Positions 1 through 9,301 of a stretch of 64,000 bases of DNA are shown here, in pieces. Every line of letters starts with the position of its first letter. Positions within the stretch are counted from its first letter, which is position 1. This stretch comes from Natronospirillum operosum. Its GTDB lineage: Bacteria; Pseudomonadota; Gammaproteobacteria; Pseudomonadales; Natronospirillaceae. The notes below the pieces were generated by a model. It was given only the letters and a program-made list of their open reading frames with translations, searched no databases and had not been told where the DNA came from. Location of the stretch: assembly GCF_004768465.1 (NCBI RefSeq), contig NZ_SRMF01000005.1:1-64000 (forward strand), given 5' to 3'. The position numbers were made by a program, and so were the translations under genes.

Positions 1-77
1 CGTCTACCGTCTACCGTCTACCGTCTACCGTCTACCGTCTACCGTCTACCGTCTACCGTCTACCGTCTACCGTCTAC
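1..77. repeat. Tandem heptamer array, 11 copies of CGTCTAC
   Basis: Eleven uninterrupted perfect copies of the 7-bp unit CGTCTAC fill positions 1-77. A degenerate copy (TGTCGAC) follows at 78-84. The array touches the window edge and may continue upstream. It lies 12 bp beyond the stop codon of astB. A 7-bp unit expands or contracts by slippage, but no reading frame is visible in which it would be coding. Confidence 0.95.
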
Positions 78-89
78 TGTCGACTTATT

Positions 90-1427
90 TCAAAGCTGAA
101 AGTCGTAAATCGACCCCAGCTTGAGAATCTGCGTCAGTTCATCCAGCGCGGTGCGGGATTCGATCAGCAGCTGCGGGTCGGCGAGGTCGGCCTGGGACAG
201 TTCGTCCCGGTAGTGCTTTTCCACCCAGCCGCGCAGTGTCCGGACCAGCTCGGGCGTGATCAGGCAGTGCTCCACGGCCTTCTGTTCCGCTTCGCTGAGG
301 ACCACACGCAGGCGCAGGCAGGCGGGGCCGCCGCCGTTGCGCATGCTCTGCTTGAGATCCATCACCCTGATCTGGGTAATCGGGTTGGCAGAATCCTCTG
401 TCAGTTCGTTGAGCAGGGCCCATACCCGGGGTGAGTCCTCACACTCTTTCGGTACTACCAATGCCATTTCGGTGTCGCTCAGCGAAATCAGCTGGCTGTT
501 GAACAGATAGCTGGTGACCGCTTCCTCGACCGGCAACTGGTCGGTGCGGATACAGACCGGTATCAGGTCGGCACCCTGTAGCTTGGTACCCAGCTCAGCC
601 AGCACCGCATCCGTATTGAGAAAGGCCTGCTCGTGATAGAGCAGCACATTGCGGTTGCCGACGGCGATGACGTCATTGTGGAACACGCCCTGATCGATGA
701 CCGCCGGGTTCTGCTGGGCCAGCACCACATGCCCGGCGGTCAGGCCATGCCGGCGGGCGATGGCGGCACTGGCCTCCAGAGTCTGCCGTGCCGGGTAGCG
801 CTGCGGCCTGGGTGCCGCCGGATTGAAGGCTGCCCGGCCATAGACATAGAGTTCGACGCCGGGCTGATCATAGCCGGCGCAGAAACGGGTATGGTTGGCC
901 GCACCCTCGTCACCGAAATGCGGGTTGGCCGGCAGGGCGTCATGCACCTGGAAGTGCTTCGGATCATGGAAAATGGCCCGCAGCGCCCGGGTGGTGCCGG
1001 GGTGCTCGATGGAACGATGGAACTTGGCATTCAGGTTGGCCGTGGTCAGGTGCACCCGGCCGTCGGCGGTGTCCACACTGCTGGATACGGTCGCCGCATT
1101 GGCGGTCCACATGGCGGACGCAGAGCACACCGCCGACAGCAGTACCGGGGCCTCGGTGGCCGCTCGCTGCAGCACCTCGGCATCACTGCCGCTGAAGCCC
1201 AGCGCCCGCAGACTGGGCATATGCGGGCGTTCATGCGGCGGCAGCAGGCCCTGTATCAGACCCATGCCGGCCACGGCTTCCATCTTGTCCAGTCCCTGCA
1301 GGGCGGCCTTCTTCGGGCTCGCCGCCAGGTGCTGATGGCGCTCGGAGGCAATATTGCCGTAGGACAGGCCGGCATAGTTGTGTGTGGGCCCGACCAGGCC
1401 GTCAAAGTTCACTTCTGCGGCAGTCAT
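90..1427 (-). CDS. astB: N-succinylarginine dihydrolase (AstB/AruB)
   Basis: Second enzyme of the arginine succinyltransferase (AST) pathway. It hydrolyses N2-succinylarginine to succinylornithine, CO2 and two ammonia in the cytoplasm. The 445-residue length matches the family (about 445). Seen: the N-terminal [15 protein letters not shown] signature, a [10 protein letters not shown] block carrying the conserved Glu/His, VFHNDVIAV with the catalytic His, and [12 protein letters not shown] with the nucleophile Cys near residue 370. The open frame extends 25 codons upstream, but that extension is low-complexity Ala/Thr. The ATG at 1427 overlaps the astD stop as ATGA and begins with the family consensus, so it was chosen. 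Last visible gene of the aru operon; the usual next gene, aruE, would lie outside the window. Confidence 0.96.
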   Translation of the reverse strand: MTAAEVNFDGLVGPTHNYAGLSYGNIASERHQHLAASPKKAALQGLDKMEAVAGMGLIQGLLPPHERPHMPSLRALGFSGSDAEVLQRAATEAPVLLSAVCSASAMWTANAATVSSSVDTADGRVHLTTANLNAKFHRSIEHPGTTRALRAIFHDPKHFQVHDALPANPHFGDEGAANHTRFCAGYDQPGVELYVYGRAAFNPAAPRPQRYPARQTLEASAAIARRHGLTAGHVVLAQQNPAVIDQGVFHNDVIAVGNRNVLLYHEQAFLNTDAVLAELGTKLQGADLIPVCIRTDQLPVEEAVTSYLFNSQLISLSDTEMALVVPKECEDSPRVWALLNELTEDSANPITQIRVMDLKQSMRNGGGPACLRLRVVLSEAEQKAVEHCLITPELVRTLRGWVEKHYRDELSQADLADPQLLIESRTALDELTQILKLGSIYDFQL

Positions 1428-2887
1428 AGCGTCATTCCCGGTGGCAGTTGCGCCGGCCGTTGCAGTTGCGTCTGTTCCAGCGAGGCCACCGGATAGGCGC
1501 AATAGTCGGCCGCATACCAGGCACTGGGTCGGTAGTTGCCGCTCAGGCCGGTGCCCCCGAACGGCATGGCGGAACTGGCGCCGGTGATGGGCTGATTCCA
1601 GTTGACAATGCCGGCGCGAATATCGGTGATGAAGGCCTCGTATTCGTCGGCATTGTTGCTGAGCAGCCCGGCCGAGAGCCCGAAACGGGTCTGGTTGGCC
1701 AGTTCAATGGCTTCTTCGAAGCGGGTGTAGCGGCGCACGCTGAGCAGCGGCCCGAAGAACTCTTCATCGGCGACCTCGATGCCACTGAGGTCGACAATAC
1801 CCGGGCTGAGCAGAGTGGGCGCGGCACCGGCCTGCAGCTTGAGCAGGGCCTTGCCGCCCTGATCCAGCCAACCCTGCTGGGCCTGTTGCAGACGCTGGGC
1901 CGTAGCGGCATTGATGACCGAACCCATGAAGGGCTGCGGGTCGGAGTCCCAGGCGCCGACCTGCAACCGCCCGGCAGCGGCGACCAACTGGTCCAGCCAT
2001 TCGTCGCCGGCGGCGCCACTGGGCACCAGGAGGCGGCGGGCACAGGTGCAGCGCTGACCGGCACTGACAAAGGCCGATTGCAGGGTGGCCCAGATGGCGG
2101 CCTCGCTGTCGACATCAGAGCCGATGATCAGCGGGTTGTTGCCGCCCATTTCCAGGGCCAGGATCTTCTGCGGCTGGCTGCGGATGGCAGCCTGGATGGC
2201 AATGCCTGTCTGTGGTGAGCCGGTAAACAGAATGCCATTGACGGCCGGGTGCGTGGACAAGGCCTCGCCGGTGGCGCGCGCGCCCTGCACCAGGTTGATG
2301 ACCCCGGGTGGCAGGCCAGCTTCCTGCCACAGGCGCACCGTCATTTCGGCCGTGGCCGGCGTCTGTTCCGACGGTTTGAACACCACGGTATTGCCGGCAA
2401 TCAGCGCCGGTACGATATGCCCGTTGGGCAGATGGCCGGGAAAGTTGTAGGGTCCGAACACTGCCATGACGCCATGCGGGCGATGGCGCAGAATGCGCTG
2501 GCCGCCCTCCAGCAGGGTGGCATGCTCGCCGGTACGCTCATGGTAGGCCTTGACCGACAGTTCGATCTTGCCCTGCATGGCACCGATTTCGGTACGGCTT
2601 TCCCAGATCGGTTTGCCGGTTTCACGGGCGATCAGGGTGGCCAGGGCCTCGCTGTGTTCGCCCAGCAGGGCACGAAAGCGCTCCAGCACGGCCAGACGGT
2701 CGGCGAGCGGTGTGCGCTTCCAGCTGCGGAAAGCCTGGTTGGCGGCCTGGACGGCCTGATCCACGGTATCGAGCGCGGCTTCCTGGCCGGTCCAGACCAG
2801 ATCATTGTCAACCGGGTTGCGGGACTCGAATGTTGCCCCCTGGCTGCTTTGCCAGTGGCCATCAATAAAGTGGGTATCAGCCATCAT
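1424..2887 (-). CDS. astD: N-succinylglutamate 5-semialdehyde dehydrogenase (AstD/AruD)
   Basis: NAD-dependent aldehyde dehydrogenase that oxidises succinylglutamate semialdehyde to succinylglutamate, the fourth step of the AST pathway. Its 487 residues agree with AstD (about 490). Seen: [14 protein letters not shown] near 144-157, cofactor-site FKPSEQTP (Lys171), general base Glu246 in LEMGGNNP, and nucleophile Cys280 in GQRCTCARR. The start overlaps the end of aruG by 11 bp and the stop overlaps astB as ATGA, so translation is probably coupled. A second Met immediately follows the first, so the exact start is uncertain by one codon. Confidence 0.96.
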   Translation of the reverse strand: MMADTHFIDGHWQSSQGATFESRNPVDNDLVWTGQEAALDTVDQAVQAANQAFRSWKRTPLADRLAVLERFRALLGEHSEALATLIARETGKPIWESRTEIGAMQGKIELSVKAYHERTGEHATLLEGGQRILRHRPHGVMAVFGPYNFPGHLPNGHIVPALIAGNTVVFKPSEQTPATAEMTVRLWQEAGLPPGVINLVQGARATGEALSTHPAVNGILFTGSPQTGIAIQAAIRSQPQKILALEMGGNNPLIIGSDVDSEAAIWATLQSAFVSAGQRCTCARRLLVPSGAAGDEWLDQLVAAAGRLQVGAWDSDPQPFMGSVINAATAQRLQQAQQGWLDQGGKALLKLQAGAAPTLLSPGIVDLSGIEVADEEFFGPLLSVRRYTRFEEAIELANQTRFGLSAGLLSNNADEYEAFITDIRAGIVNWNQPITGASSAMPFGGTGLSGNYRPSAWYAADYCAYPVASLEQTQLQRPAQLPPGMTL

Positions 2888-3926
2888 GTGGCTCCTGTGG
2901 TTTCAGGTTCATGACCCGGACCGGGTCGCCGGCACTGATCTGCAGCGCGTCGGCTTCTTCCGGGGTAAGTTCGATGCGGGGGCCGTCGCGGTGCACTCTG
3001 GCCACACTGATGGCCCGGAAACCGGAAAAGCGCTCGTTGCCCAGCAACCATTCGGGACGCGGCGCTTCCAGACTGGCCCGGCGCTCGACGATATGGGCGT
3101 GCAGGCGCTCACTGCGACGCACCCCGCCAATGCGGTGCAGTTCGGCCTGTACTGCCGGGCCGGCATCAAAGATGTCGACAAAGCCGTTCTTGCGAAAACC
3201 CTCGGCCTCCAGCATCGACAGGGCAGGCTGGGTGTGCGGGTGCACCTGGCCGATGGTGGCCTGGGCCTCGGGCGGCAGCATGGGCACATAGATGGGGAAC
3301 TTGGGCATCAGCTCGGCAATGAAGACCTTGTCCCCCGAGCCGGTCAGAAAGTCGGCATCGGAGAATTCCATATTGAAAAACTGGCGCCCCAGGCCTTCCC
3401 AGAAGGGTGAATGACCATCGGCATCCGAGTAGCCACGCATTTCGGCGATGACACGCTCGCTGAACAGTTCCGGAAAGGCGGCCAGGAACAGGTAGCGCAC
3501 CTTGGACAACACGGAGCCATTGCGATGACGCCGATTGGGCTCGCGCAGATACAGCGAACCGAGTTCGGTGGCGCCGGTCAGGTCATTGCTGAGAAACAGT
3601 GTCAGGGTGCGCCGATACAGTCCCAGCGCCTTGGAAGCCTGAATCACCTCACCCATGCGGTAGTTGTACCAGACTTCATCGCGGCCGATACGGGCCTCGA
3701 TGCCGCACAGTCCGACCGGCGGGCCGTCCGGGGTTTCCTGCAGCACAAAGAGATAGTGGGCTTCTTCCGGTGACAGCTTCTGCTGGAAGGATGCCACGGC
3801 GCGATTGAGCTTGCGTTCCATCAGTTCCGGGTTGTCCGGCAGGCTGGTGACGCCGACGCCGGATTCGCGCGCCATATCGACCAGAGTATCCAGGTCCTGT
3901 GCGGCAATAGGGCGGATAATGGCCAT
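2877..3926 (-). CDS. aruG: Arginine N-succinyltransferase, beta subunit (AruG)
   Basis: Catalyses succinyl-CoA + L-arginine to N2-succinylarginine, the first step of the AST pathway. Pseudomonas-type organisms use two homologous subunits (AruF and AruG), whereas E. coli has one AstA. Seen: 349 residues, N-terminal IRPIAAQDLDTLVDMARE, GLCGIEARIGRDEVWYNYR, YLREPNRRHRNG, FWEGLGRQFFNMEFSDAD and the C-terminal IFDAGPAVQAE block, all typical of AstA family proteins. The start codon shares a base with the aruF stop (TGATG). It is closer to single-chain AstA than AruF is, which supports the beta assignment. Confidence 0.94.
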   Translation of the reverse strand: MAIIRPIAAQDLDTLVDMARESGVGVTSLPDNPELMERKLNRAVASFQQKLSPEEAHYLFVLQETPDGPPVGLCGIEARIGRDEVWYNYRMGEVIQASKALGLYRRTLTLFLSNDLTGATELGSLYLREPNRRHRNGSVLSKVRYLFLAAFPELFSERVIAEMRGYSDADGHSPFWEGLGRQFFNMEFSDADFLTGSGDKVFIAELMPKFPIYVPMLPPEAQATIGQVHPHTQPALSMLEAEGFRKNGFVDIFDAGPAVQAELHRIGGVRRSERLHAHIVERRASLEAPRPEWLLGNERFSGFRAISVARVHRDGPRIELTPEEADALQISAGDPVRVMNLKPQEPHDG

Positions 3927-4918
3927 CAGTGAGTCTCCAGCGGCAGCACCAGGCCGGGTCGGGTGTCGGTCAGATCGGTGTCGGTGATCAGGCTGTCCGC
4001 CTGCAGGTCGCCCTGCACCAGGCGGCAGACAAAATCACTGCCGGTGCCCTGGGCGAGCAACAGCGGGGTGCTCCGGGTCGGCTGACCCTGCTGTACAGAG
4101 GTTACCGAACACAGACTCTGCAGGCTGGCCAGATCATCGACGCGGCCCCGATAGGTGGGCCCGGCATCAAAGGGGTCGACAAAGCGGGTCTTGTACAGGC
4201 CTTCGTGCTCCAGCCAGCGTACGGTGCGCTCCGCGCCGGGGTGGTGGCGGGCAATGGCCTGCTGGGCCGCTGCGGACAGCAGCGTCTGATAGATGGGGTA
4301 GGGTGGCAGCAGTTCGGCAATGACAGTCTTGCCGTGCAGTGCGCACTGATGGTCGGCGGTAATGAAGTCGAGGCCGAAAAACAGCTCGCCGACATTCTTC
4401 CAGAACTCGCTCTGGCCCTCGTTGTCCCAGATGCCCTGAATCTCCACCACCAGCTCGTCTGCAAAGGCATGGCGGTGGGAGGCGATATAGAGCAGGCGCG
4501 AGCGGCTCAGCAGCTCGAAGGCCTGGGAGTCACGCAGCGACGGTGTCAGCGAGAAGGAGCAGAGGCTGGTCAGGCCGGTCAGTTCATGCGACAGATAGAG
4601 CACAGACTGGCGCTGGTTGATACCCAGATGACGCGAGGCATGCACCAGCTCGTCGATGCGGTAGCTGTAGAACGGCTCGTCGCCACCGGCATAGGGTTGA
4701 ATGCCGGCGACGCCAAGCAGGCTGTCCTCGTGGTCGCGCAGGCCGAACAGCAGCGTGGCTTCACCATCCAGGCCGGCAAAGCCCTGCTCGGCCGCTGCGA
4801 TGCGCTCTGCCAGTTGATCACGCACGGCCGGCAGGGTGCTCAGGCGCAACGGGTTGGCATGCAGCAATGCTTCCAGCGCCCCGAGATCCGCCGCTGTCAG
4901 CGGTTTGATGTGCCACAT
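3926..4918 (-). CDS. aruF: Arginine/ornithine N-succinyltransferase, alpha subunit (AruF)
   Basis: Homologue of the following gene product and its predicted heteromeric partner in arginine (and ornithine) succinylation. Seen: 330 residues, N-terminal IKPLTAADLGALEALLHA, GVAGIQPYAGGDEPFYSYR, FWKNVGELFFGLDFITADH and FVDPFDAGPTYRGRVDDL. These align block by block with the AruG protein but with more divergence. Gene order aruC-aruF-aruG-aruD-aruB reproduces the Pseudomonas aru operon. There are 20 bp between the aruC stop and this ATG, so both are probably on one transcript. Confidence 0.94.
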   Translation of the reverse strand: MWHIKPLTAADLGALEALLHANPLRLSTLPAVRDQLAERIAAAEQGFAGLDGEATLLFGLRDHEDSLLGVAGIQPYAGGDEPFYSYRIDELVHASRHLGINQRQSVLYLSHELTGLTSLCSFSLTPSLRDSQAFELLSRSRLLYIASHRHAFADELVVEIQGIWDNEGQSEFWKNVGELFFGLDFITADHQCALHGKTVIAELLPPYPIYQTLLSAAAQQAIARHHPGAERTVRWLEHEGLYKTRFVDPFDAGPTYRGRVDDLASLQSLCSVTSVQQGQPTRSTPLLLAQGTGSDFVCRLVQGDLQADSLITDTDLTDTRPGLVLPLETH

Positions 4919-4938
4919 GGTGTTGTCTCCGTAGTGGC

Positions 4939-6165
4939 TCAGGCCGCTTCCGTCTCGGCCTTCACCTGCTCGATGGCACGCCCCAGCAGGTCCAGTGCAG
5001 CCGCTATGTCTGCTTCGGTGACCAGCAGTGAGGGCGCCATGCGCAGCACGCTGGGTCCTGCGACCAGGATCATCAGGCCTTCCTTGAGCGCGGCCTGCAG
5101 AAACAGCTTGGCCTTGCCTTCCCAGGCCGGGGTCAGCTCTGCCCCCAGCAGCAGGCCCATGCCGCGAATCTCGCTGAAAACGCCATGGCGGCTGTTGATG
5201 GCTTCCAGGCCAGCTTTCAGCTGCTGGTGGCGGGCGGTCACATTGGCCCGCACTTCATCACGGGTGACGACTTCCAGCACCTTGGAGGCAACGCGACAGG
5301 CCAGCGGGTTGCCGCCGTAGGTGGAACCATGCGTGCCCACAATCAGGGCCTGGGCCGCATCGTCTGTAGTCAGCATGGCGCCGATGGGAAAGCCGCCGCC
5401 CAGGGACTTGGCCGTGGTCAGGATATCCGGCGTCACGCCATAGTGCATATAGGCATAGAGCTCGCCACAGCGACCCACGCCGGTCTGCACTTCGTCGAAG
5501 ATCAGCAGCGCATTGTGCTGGTCGCACAGGCGTCGGGCTGCCTCCAGGTAGGCCCGGTCGGCCGGCCGGACACCGCCTTCGCCCTGCACGGGCTCCAGCA
5601 TGACGGCACAGGTGCGGTCACTGATGGCAGCTTCCAGCGCCGCGATGTCGTTGTAGGACACATGGGTGATGCCCTGAGGGGCGGGCCGGAAGCCTTCGGT
5701 GTATTTCTCCTGCCCGCCAACGGTCACGGTGAACAGGGTCCGACCGTGAAAGGAGCCGCGAGTGGAAATGATCTCGTGCTTGGCTTCACCCACATCGGCC
5801 CAGGCCTTGCGCCGGGCCAGCTTCAGGGCGGCCTCATTGGCTTCGGCACCGGAGTTGCAGAAATAGACCTTGTCGGCAAAGGTCAGGTCGCACAGGGTCT
5901 GTGCCAGACGCAGGGCCGGTTCGTTGGTGTAGACATTGGACAGATGCCACAGCTCGTCAGCCTGGGCTTTCAGTTCTGCCACCAGCTCCGGATGGCAATG
6001 GCCCAGGGAATTGACGGCAATGCCGCCGGCCAGGTCGATGTATTCGCGCCCATGCTGGTCCCAGAGTCGTGCGCCGCGGCCACGCACCGGAATAACGTCT
6101 ACCGGTGCGTAATTGGGGGTCATGACCTGATCGAAAACGGACCGGTCCGGATGCTGCTGCGACAT
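4939..6165 (-). CDS. aruC: Succinylornithine/acetylornithine aminotransferase (AruC/AstC/ArgD)
   Basis: Class III PLP aminotransferase that converts succinylornithine to succinylglutamate semialdehyde, the third AST step. Members often also act on acetylornithine. Seen: 408 residues, [18 protein letters not shown] near 101-118, the [12 protein letters not shown] block with PLP-ring Asp224, and the Schiff-base Lys253 in [16 protein letters not shown]. The SD-like AAGGTGA precedes the ATG by 7 nt. It is the first gene of the five-gene aru operon, with a 128-nt leader back to the regulator gene. The operon context favours the catabolic AruC/AstC role. A dual biosynthetic ArgD role cannot be excluded because no other argD is visible. 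Confidence 0.94.
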   Translation of the reverse strand: MSQQHPDRSVFDQVMTPNYAPVDVIPVRGRGARLWDQHGREYIDLAGGIAVNSLGHCHPELVAELKAQADELWHLSNVYTNEPALRLAQTLCDLTFADKVYFCNSGAEANEAALKLARRKAWADVGEAKHEIISTRGSFHGRTLFTVTVGGQEKYTEGFRPAPQGITHVSYNDIAALEAAISDRTCAVMLEPVQGEGGVRPADRAYLEAARRLCDQHNALLIFDEVQTGVGRCGELYAYMHYGVTPDILTTAKSLGGGFPIGAMLTTDDAAQALIVGTHGSTYGGNPLACRVASKVLEVVTRDEVRANVTARHQQLKAGLEAINSRHGVFSEIRGMGLLLGAELTPAWEGKAKLFLQAALKEGLMILVAGPSVLRMAPSLLVTEADIAAALDLLGRAIEQVKAETEAA

Positions 6166-6293
6166 AGTGCTTCACCTTGCTGTCAGTATCTGCCCATGGG
6201 GCAGGCGGGAATTCATGGATTGAAATCAGTGTACCGTCGGCCCGCAAGCAGGGTGTTTCTGAATGCGACCTTCGATTCTACAAATGCGCCGCT

Positions 6294-7229
6294 TCAGCGT
6301 GAGGGGCGCTGGCGGGCGGCAGAAGGGGACTGGCCGAAGGCCTTGCGGTAGCAGGTGGCGAAGTGCGCAGGGCTGGAAAAACCGGTAGTGACGGCTATTT
6401 CGGCAATCGACAGGTGGGTGTTCAGCAGCATGTGCCGTGCCTGCTCCAGCCGAATCTGCAGGTAGTAGCGCGCCGGGGAAGAGTTGAAGTACTCCTTGTA
6501 CCAGCGTTCCAGCTGGCGTCTGGATACACCGACCAGAGACGCCACTTCATCGGCACTCAGGGGTTCCTGAATATTGCTGTGCATCAGGCTGTTGGCTTCG
6601 CGCAGGCTGTCGGGCAGATGCCGGGAGGCGGTGAAGGGAGCGCGCTCGGTCGGTGTGCGCTCGGCCAGCAGATAGCTGTCGACCTGGTTGGCCAGGGCAG
6701 CGCTGAAACAGTGGGTCACCCAGGCCAGCCCCAGGTCGCGCGCAGCGCTGTTGCTCAGGCAGGTAAAGCGGTCGCGGTCTGCACAGACCACGCGGGCACA
6801 GCGCCGGACGCGCCCCAGCCAGGGCAGGTATTCGTCCTCCGGTGTGTTGAGCGTGGCCTCGTGCCCATCCAGCAGACCGGTGGCTGCCAGCCAGAGGCTG
6901 CCATGGGCTATGCCGGCCCAGCAGGCATAGCGGCTGCCGGTAGCCAGCAGGTGATACAGCGGATGCTGGGGGTCGGGCAACCGCGCCGGACCGCCAATGA
7001 CAAACCAGTGCCGTATGCGTTCCGGCAGGGCTGGCGGCAGGTCCGCCGCTGGCCAGGGGTAGGGCCAGTCGTCGGCCTGGGTGCCCGGAGCGGCGAACAC
7101 GGACATCTTCAGGTCAGGTGTTTCCAGTTCCTGCAGGGCGCGGAAAACGTCCAGCAGGGCACCCAGACTGCCTACCGAGAACCCCGGGGCCAGCAACAGG
7201 CCCACTTCCGTCGGCGTGGCGGTGCTCAT
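6294..7229 (-). CDS. ArgR/AruR-type AraC-family transcriptional regulator (GATase1-like sensor domain)
   Basis: A 311-residue regulator. It has an N-terminal DJ-1/GATase1-like sensor domain (about 1-190, beginning TEVGLLLAPGFSVGSLGALLDVFR) and a C-terminal AraC DNA-binding domain (about 210-305) with the two helix-turn-helix motifs around ADEVASLVGVSRRQLERW and IAEIAVTTGFSSPAHFATCYR. This is the architecture of Pseudomonas ArgR, the arginine-responsive activator of aru and aot operons. It lies immediately upstream of aruC in the same orientation, so control of the aru operon is likely. The ATG chosen overlaps the stop of the upstream glycerophosphodiesterase gene as TGATG. An 18-codon longer reading would run into that gene. 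Confidence 0.85.
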   Translation of the reverse strand: MSTATPTEVGLLLAPGFSVGSLGALLDVFRALQELETPDLKMSVFAAPGTQADDWPYPWPAADLPPALPERIRHWFVIGGPARLPDPQHPLYHLLATGSRYACWAGIAHGSLWLAATGLLDGHEATLNTPEDEYLPWLGRVRRCARVVCADRDRFTCLSNSAARDLGLAWVTHCFSAALANQVDSYLLAERTPTERAPFTASRHLPDSLREANSLMHSNIQEPLSADEVASLVGVSRRQLERWYKEYFNSSPARYYLQIRLEQARHMLLNTHLSIAEIAVTTGFSSPAHFATCYRKAFGQSPSAARQRPSR

Positions 7230-7948
7230 CAGGGCGCGGATCCCGGGCTCAGGATGTCGGTGAAGATGCCGTCGCAACCCCATTGTTTCAGCGCTCTGGC
7301 GCGGGCTGGCTCATTCACGGTGTAGGCCCGTGCGGTCAGGCCCTGAGCCTTGATACGGCTGATGTCTTCGGCCTTGAGGTAGTCGTTGTCCAGATGCACT
7401 GCGCTGGCACCGGTGAGGTCGGCCAGTTGTTCATGGGCCCGGGTCAGTGGCCCTTCCACCAATACGGCCCTGGGCAGTTCGGGGCAATGCTGCTGACACC
7501 AACTGACCAGGCGCGGGTCGAAGGAGGACATCAGCAAGGCCAGGCCCTGCGCCCGCGCCCTTGCCAGTTGCTCGGTCAGACGCAGTGAGCGGGGCCCGGT
7601 CAAATGGCCGTTGAGTTCCGGCTTGAGTTCGATATTGATACAGTCAAACTGCCGGCTCAGCTGGTCCAGCGCGGCATCCAGCGTAAGCAGGCGCTCGCCG
7701 TGGAATGACGGGCCATACCAACTGCCCATATCCAGCGTCTGCAGGGTAGTCCAGGGCTGCTGGCTGACAAGAACCTGATGGCCGAAACGGTTCAGGTCGT
7801 CGTCATGGCACACCACGGGTACATCGTCGGCAGTAAACAGAACATCCAGTTCAACATTGCGAAAGCCCAGCGAGGCTGCCTCGTTGAAAGCCGCTGCCGT
7901 ATTCTCCGGTGCGGCGCCGGAGAGACCACGATGTGCGATGAACTCCAT
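7229..7948 (-). CDS. ugpQ: Glycerophosphodiester phosphodiesterase (UgpQ-like)
   Basis: Hydrolyses glycerophosphodiesters to sn-glycerol 3-phosphate and an alcohol. Seen: a GDPD TIM-barrel of 239 residues, with AHRGLSGAAPENT at the N-terminus (catalytic His/Arg/Glu), VELDVLFTADDVPVVCHDDDLNR carrying the metal-binding Glu/Asp and second catalytic His, and NIELKPE. There is no signal peptide, so it is cytoplasmic like UgpQ. Its stop overlaps the ArgR-like regulator start, so the two genes are translationally coupled although no functional link is obvious. Confidence 0.9.
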   Translation of the reverse strand: MEFIAHRGLSGAAPENTAAAFNEAASLGFRNVELDVLFTADDVPVVCHDDDLNRFGHQVLVSQQPWTTLQTLDMGSWYGPSFHGERLLTLDAALDQLSRQFDCINIELKPELNGHLTGPRSLRLTEQLARARAQGLALLMSSFDPRLVSWCQQHCPELPRAVLVEGPLTRAHEQLADLTGASAVHLDNDYLKAEDISRIKAQGLTARAYTVNEPARARALKQWGCDGIFTDILSPGSAP

Positions 7949-8187
7949 ATATCCTCTTCAGACTGATACCAAACGGCCGATGTGGTCAGGTGGAGCAGGC
8001 AGTATACGCTTTAGCCTGATTTGTGACGAGATTCGTTGACACGAATTGAAAAATTGGCGGCGTAAAATGGTAAAATTGGCTAGTCTATGCATGGGTCTGT
8101 CCGAAAATCCTGATAGCACGGTTTTGTCTTTCAATGGAATCAGTAGTAAAGTGTTACAACATAACATCTTTGGGAGCGTAGTAGCCG

Positions 8188-9288
8188 GTGTGTGAAGGAA
8201 ACGGAATCAAGCGCAGAACCTTTTTGGAGGGGATGTTCGTGACTGGCGCTGCCGTGGCCAGTGGCTCCTATCTGTGGCAGCACCGCCATGGTGCTCATGC
8301 TGCCCCCCTGAGTGTGGACCAGGAACTGGCTCAGATGCCCGAACGTCACATGACGCGCGAAGAGGTTGCGCATCGTGTGCACCTGGAAATCGCCCGGGAT
8401 GAAGCCGGCATATCGCTGGAGGAGCTCATGCGCTCCACCAAGCCTGACATGAATCTGGAGCATCTGGAGCGGCTTGCCGACGAGTTGCGCCATCAGCAGC
8501 GCATCGACCAGCATCAGGAAGCTGTGGCGCGGGCGGCAGAAGACGCCTATACCGGCGCCGAAGACGAACTGGATGAACGTTACCTGGCGCGCATTCGGGA
8601 CCCGGATGCCGATCACCCGGAAGATATCATCCTGACCGGTGAAGAGTGGGACACCCTGCTGGCCACGGCCCGTCGCATTGAAGCCGTGCGCGAGTATGTC
8701 GGCTTCGGCAATTTCAATATCCTGGCCTGGGATGACATGCTGGCTTTCGCTCGCAATGCCTCCGAGATTGGCGGCTTTCAGGCTCGGGAGCTGGAATTCA
8801 TGGAAGGGCTCTTCCATGCTGATGCCCGTGATCTCGGCTTCTATGGTGACCGGACTGGCACCGACATTACAACCCGTATCATTCGGGAAGAGGTGGTGAA
8901 GGTGCCGCGCTCCGGGCATTTTCTGCGCCGAGGCGAGTCGCTTGATCTGTTCAACCGGCTGACCACTGATATCGGTGACAGCCTGATTCTCACTTCGGGC
9001 GTGCGCAGCATTCCCAAGCAGTTCGACCTCTTTCTGGCCCGGGCCATCCGTACCGAAGGTAATCTCTCGCGGGCCTCCCGGTCGCTGGCGCCACCGGGGT
9101 ACTCCTATCATGCCATCGGCGACTTTGATGTCGGCAAGTATGGGCTGGGGCTGGGCAATTTCTCCGAAGAGTTCGCGCAGACGAATGTGTTCAAGGAGCT
9201 GCAGGGCCTGGGTTATACCAATATCCGCTATACTGTCGACAACCGCTTCGGCGTGCGTTTCGAGCCCTGGCATATCCGGGTGGCATAA
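8188..9288 (+). CDS. Tat-exported D-alanyl-D-alanine carboxypeptidase, VanY/M15 family
   Basis: A 366-residue protein whose N-terminus is Tat-like: the twin Arg pair at 9-10 is followed by TFLEG and a weakly hydrophobic GMFVTGAAVASGSYLW. A charged, mostly helical linker (about 40-230) separates it from a C-terminal zinc peptidase domain of the M15B type. Seen there: LTSGVRSIPKQ, the zinc-ligand segment SYHAIGDFDVG, and EPWHIR at 359-364 with the catalytic Glu and His ligand. Such enzymes trim the terminal D-Ala of peptidoglycan stem peptides in the periplasm. The GTG start at 8188 is the only one that preserves the Tat motif; the first later ATG (8233) would remove the twin Arg. The long linker is unusual for a plain VanY. 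Confidence 0.8.
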   Translation: MCEGNGIKRRTFLEGMFVTGAAVASGSYLWQHRHGAHAAPLSVDQELAQMPERHMTREEVAHRVHLEIARDEAGISLEELMRSTKPDMNLEHLERLADELRHQQRIDQHQEAVARAAEDAYTGAEDELDERYLARIRDPDADHPEDIILTGEEWDTLLATARRIEAVREYVGFGNFNILAWDDMLAFARNASEIGGFQARELEFMEGLFHADARDLGFYGDRTGTDITTRIIREEVVKVPRSGHFLRRGESLDLFNRLTTDIGDSLILTSGVRSIPKQFDLFLARAIRTEGNLSRASRSLAPPGYSYHAIGDFDVGKYGLGLGNFSEEFAQTNVFKELQGLGYTNIRYTVDNRFGVRFEPWHIRVA

Positions 9289-9301
9289 CGCCCCCGGGAA
9301 T

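Noticed and set aside
1-84. Tandem array considered as a CRISPR
   Set aside because: Units are 7 bp and contiguous with no spacers.
6166-6293. ArgR operator in the aruC leader
   Set aside because: A GGTCGC-like half site is present on the minus strand, but the spacing and second half do not fit the Pseudomonas ArgR consensus well enough to call.
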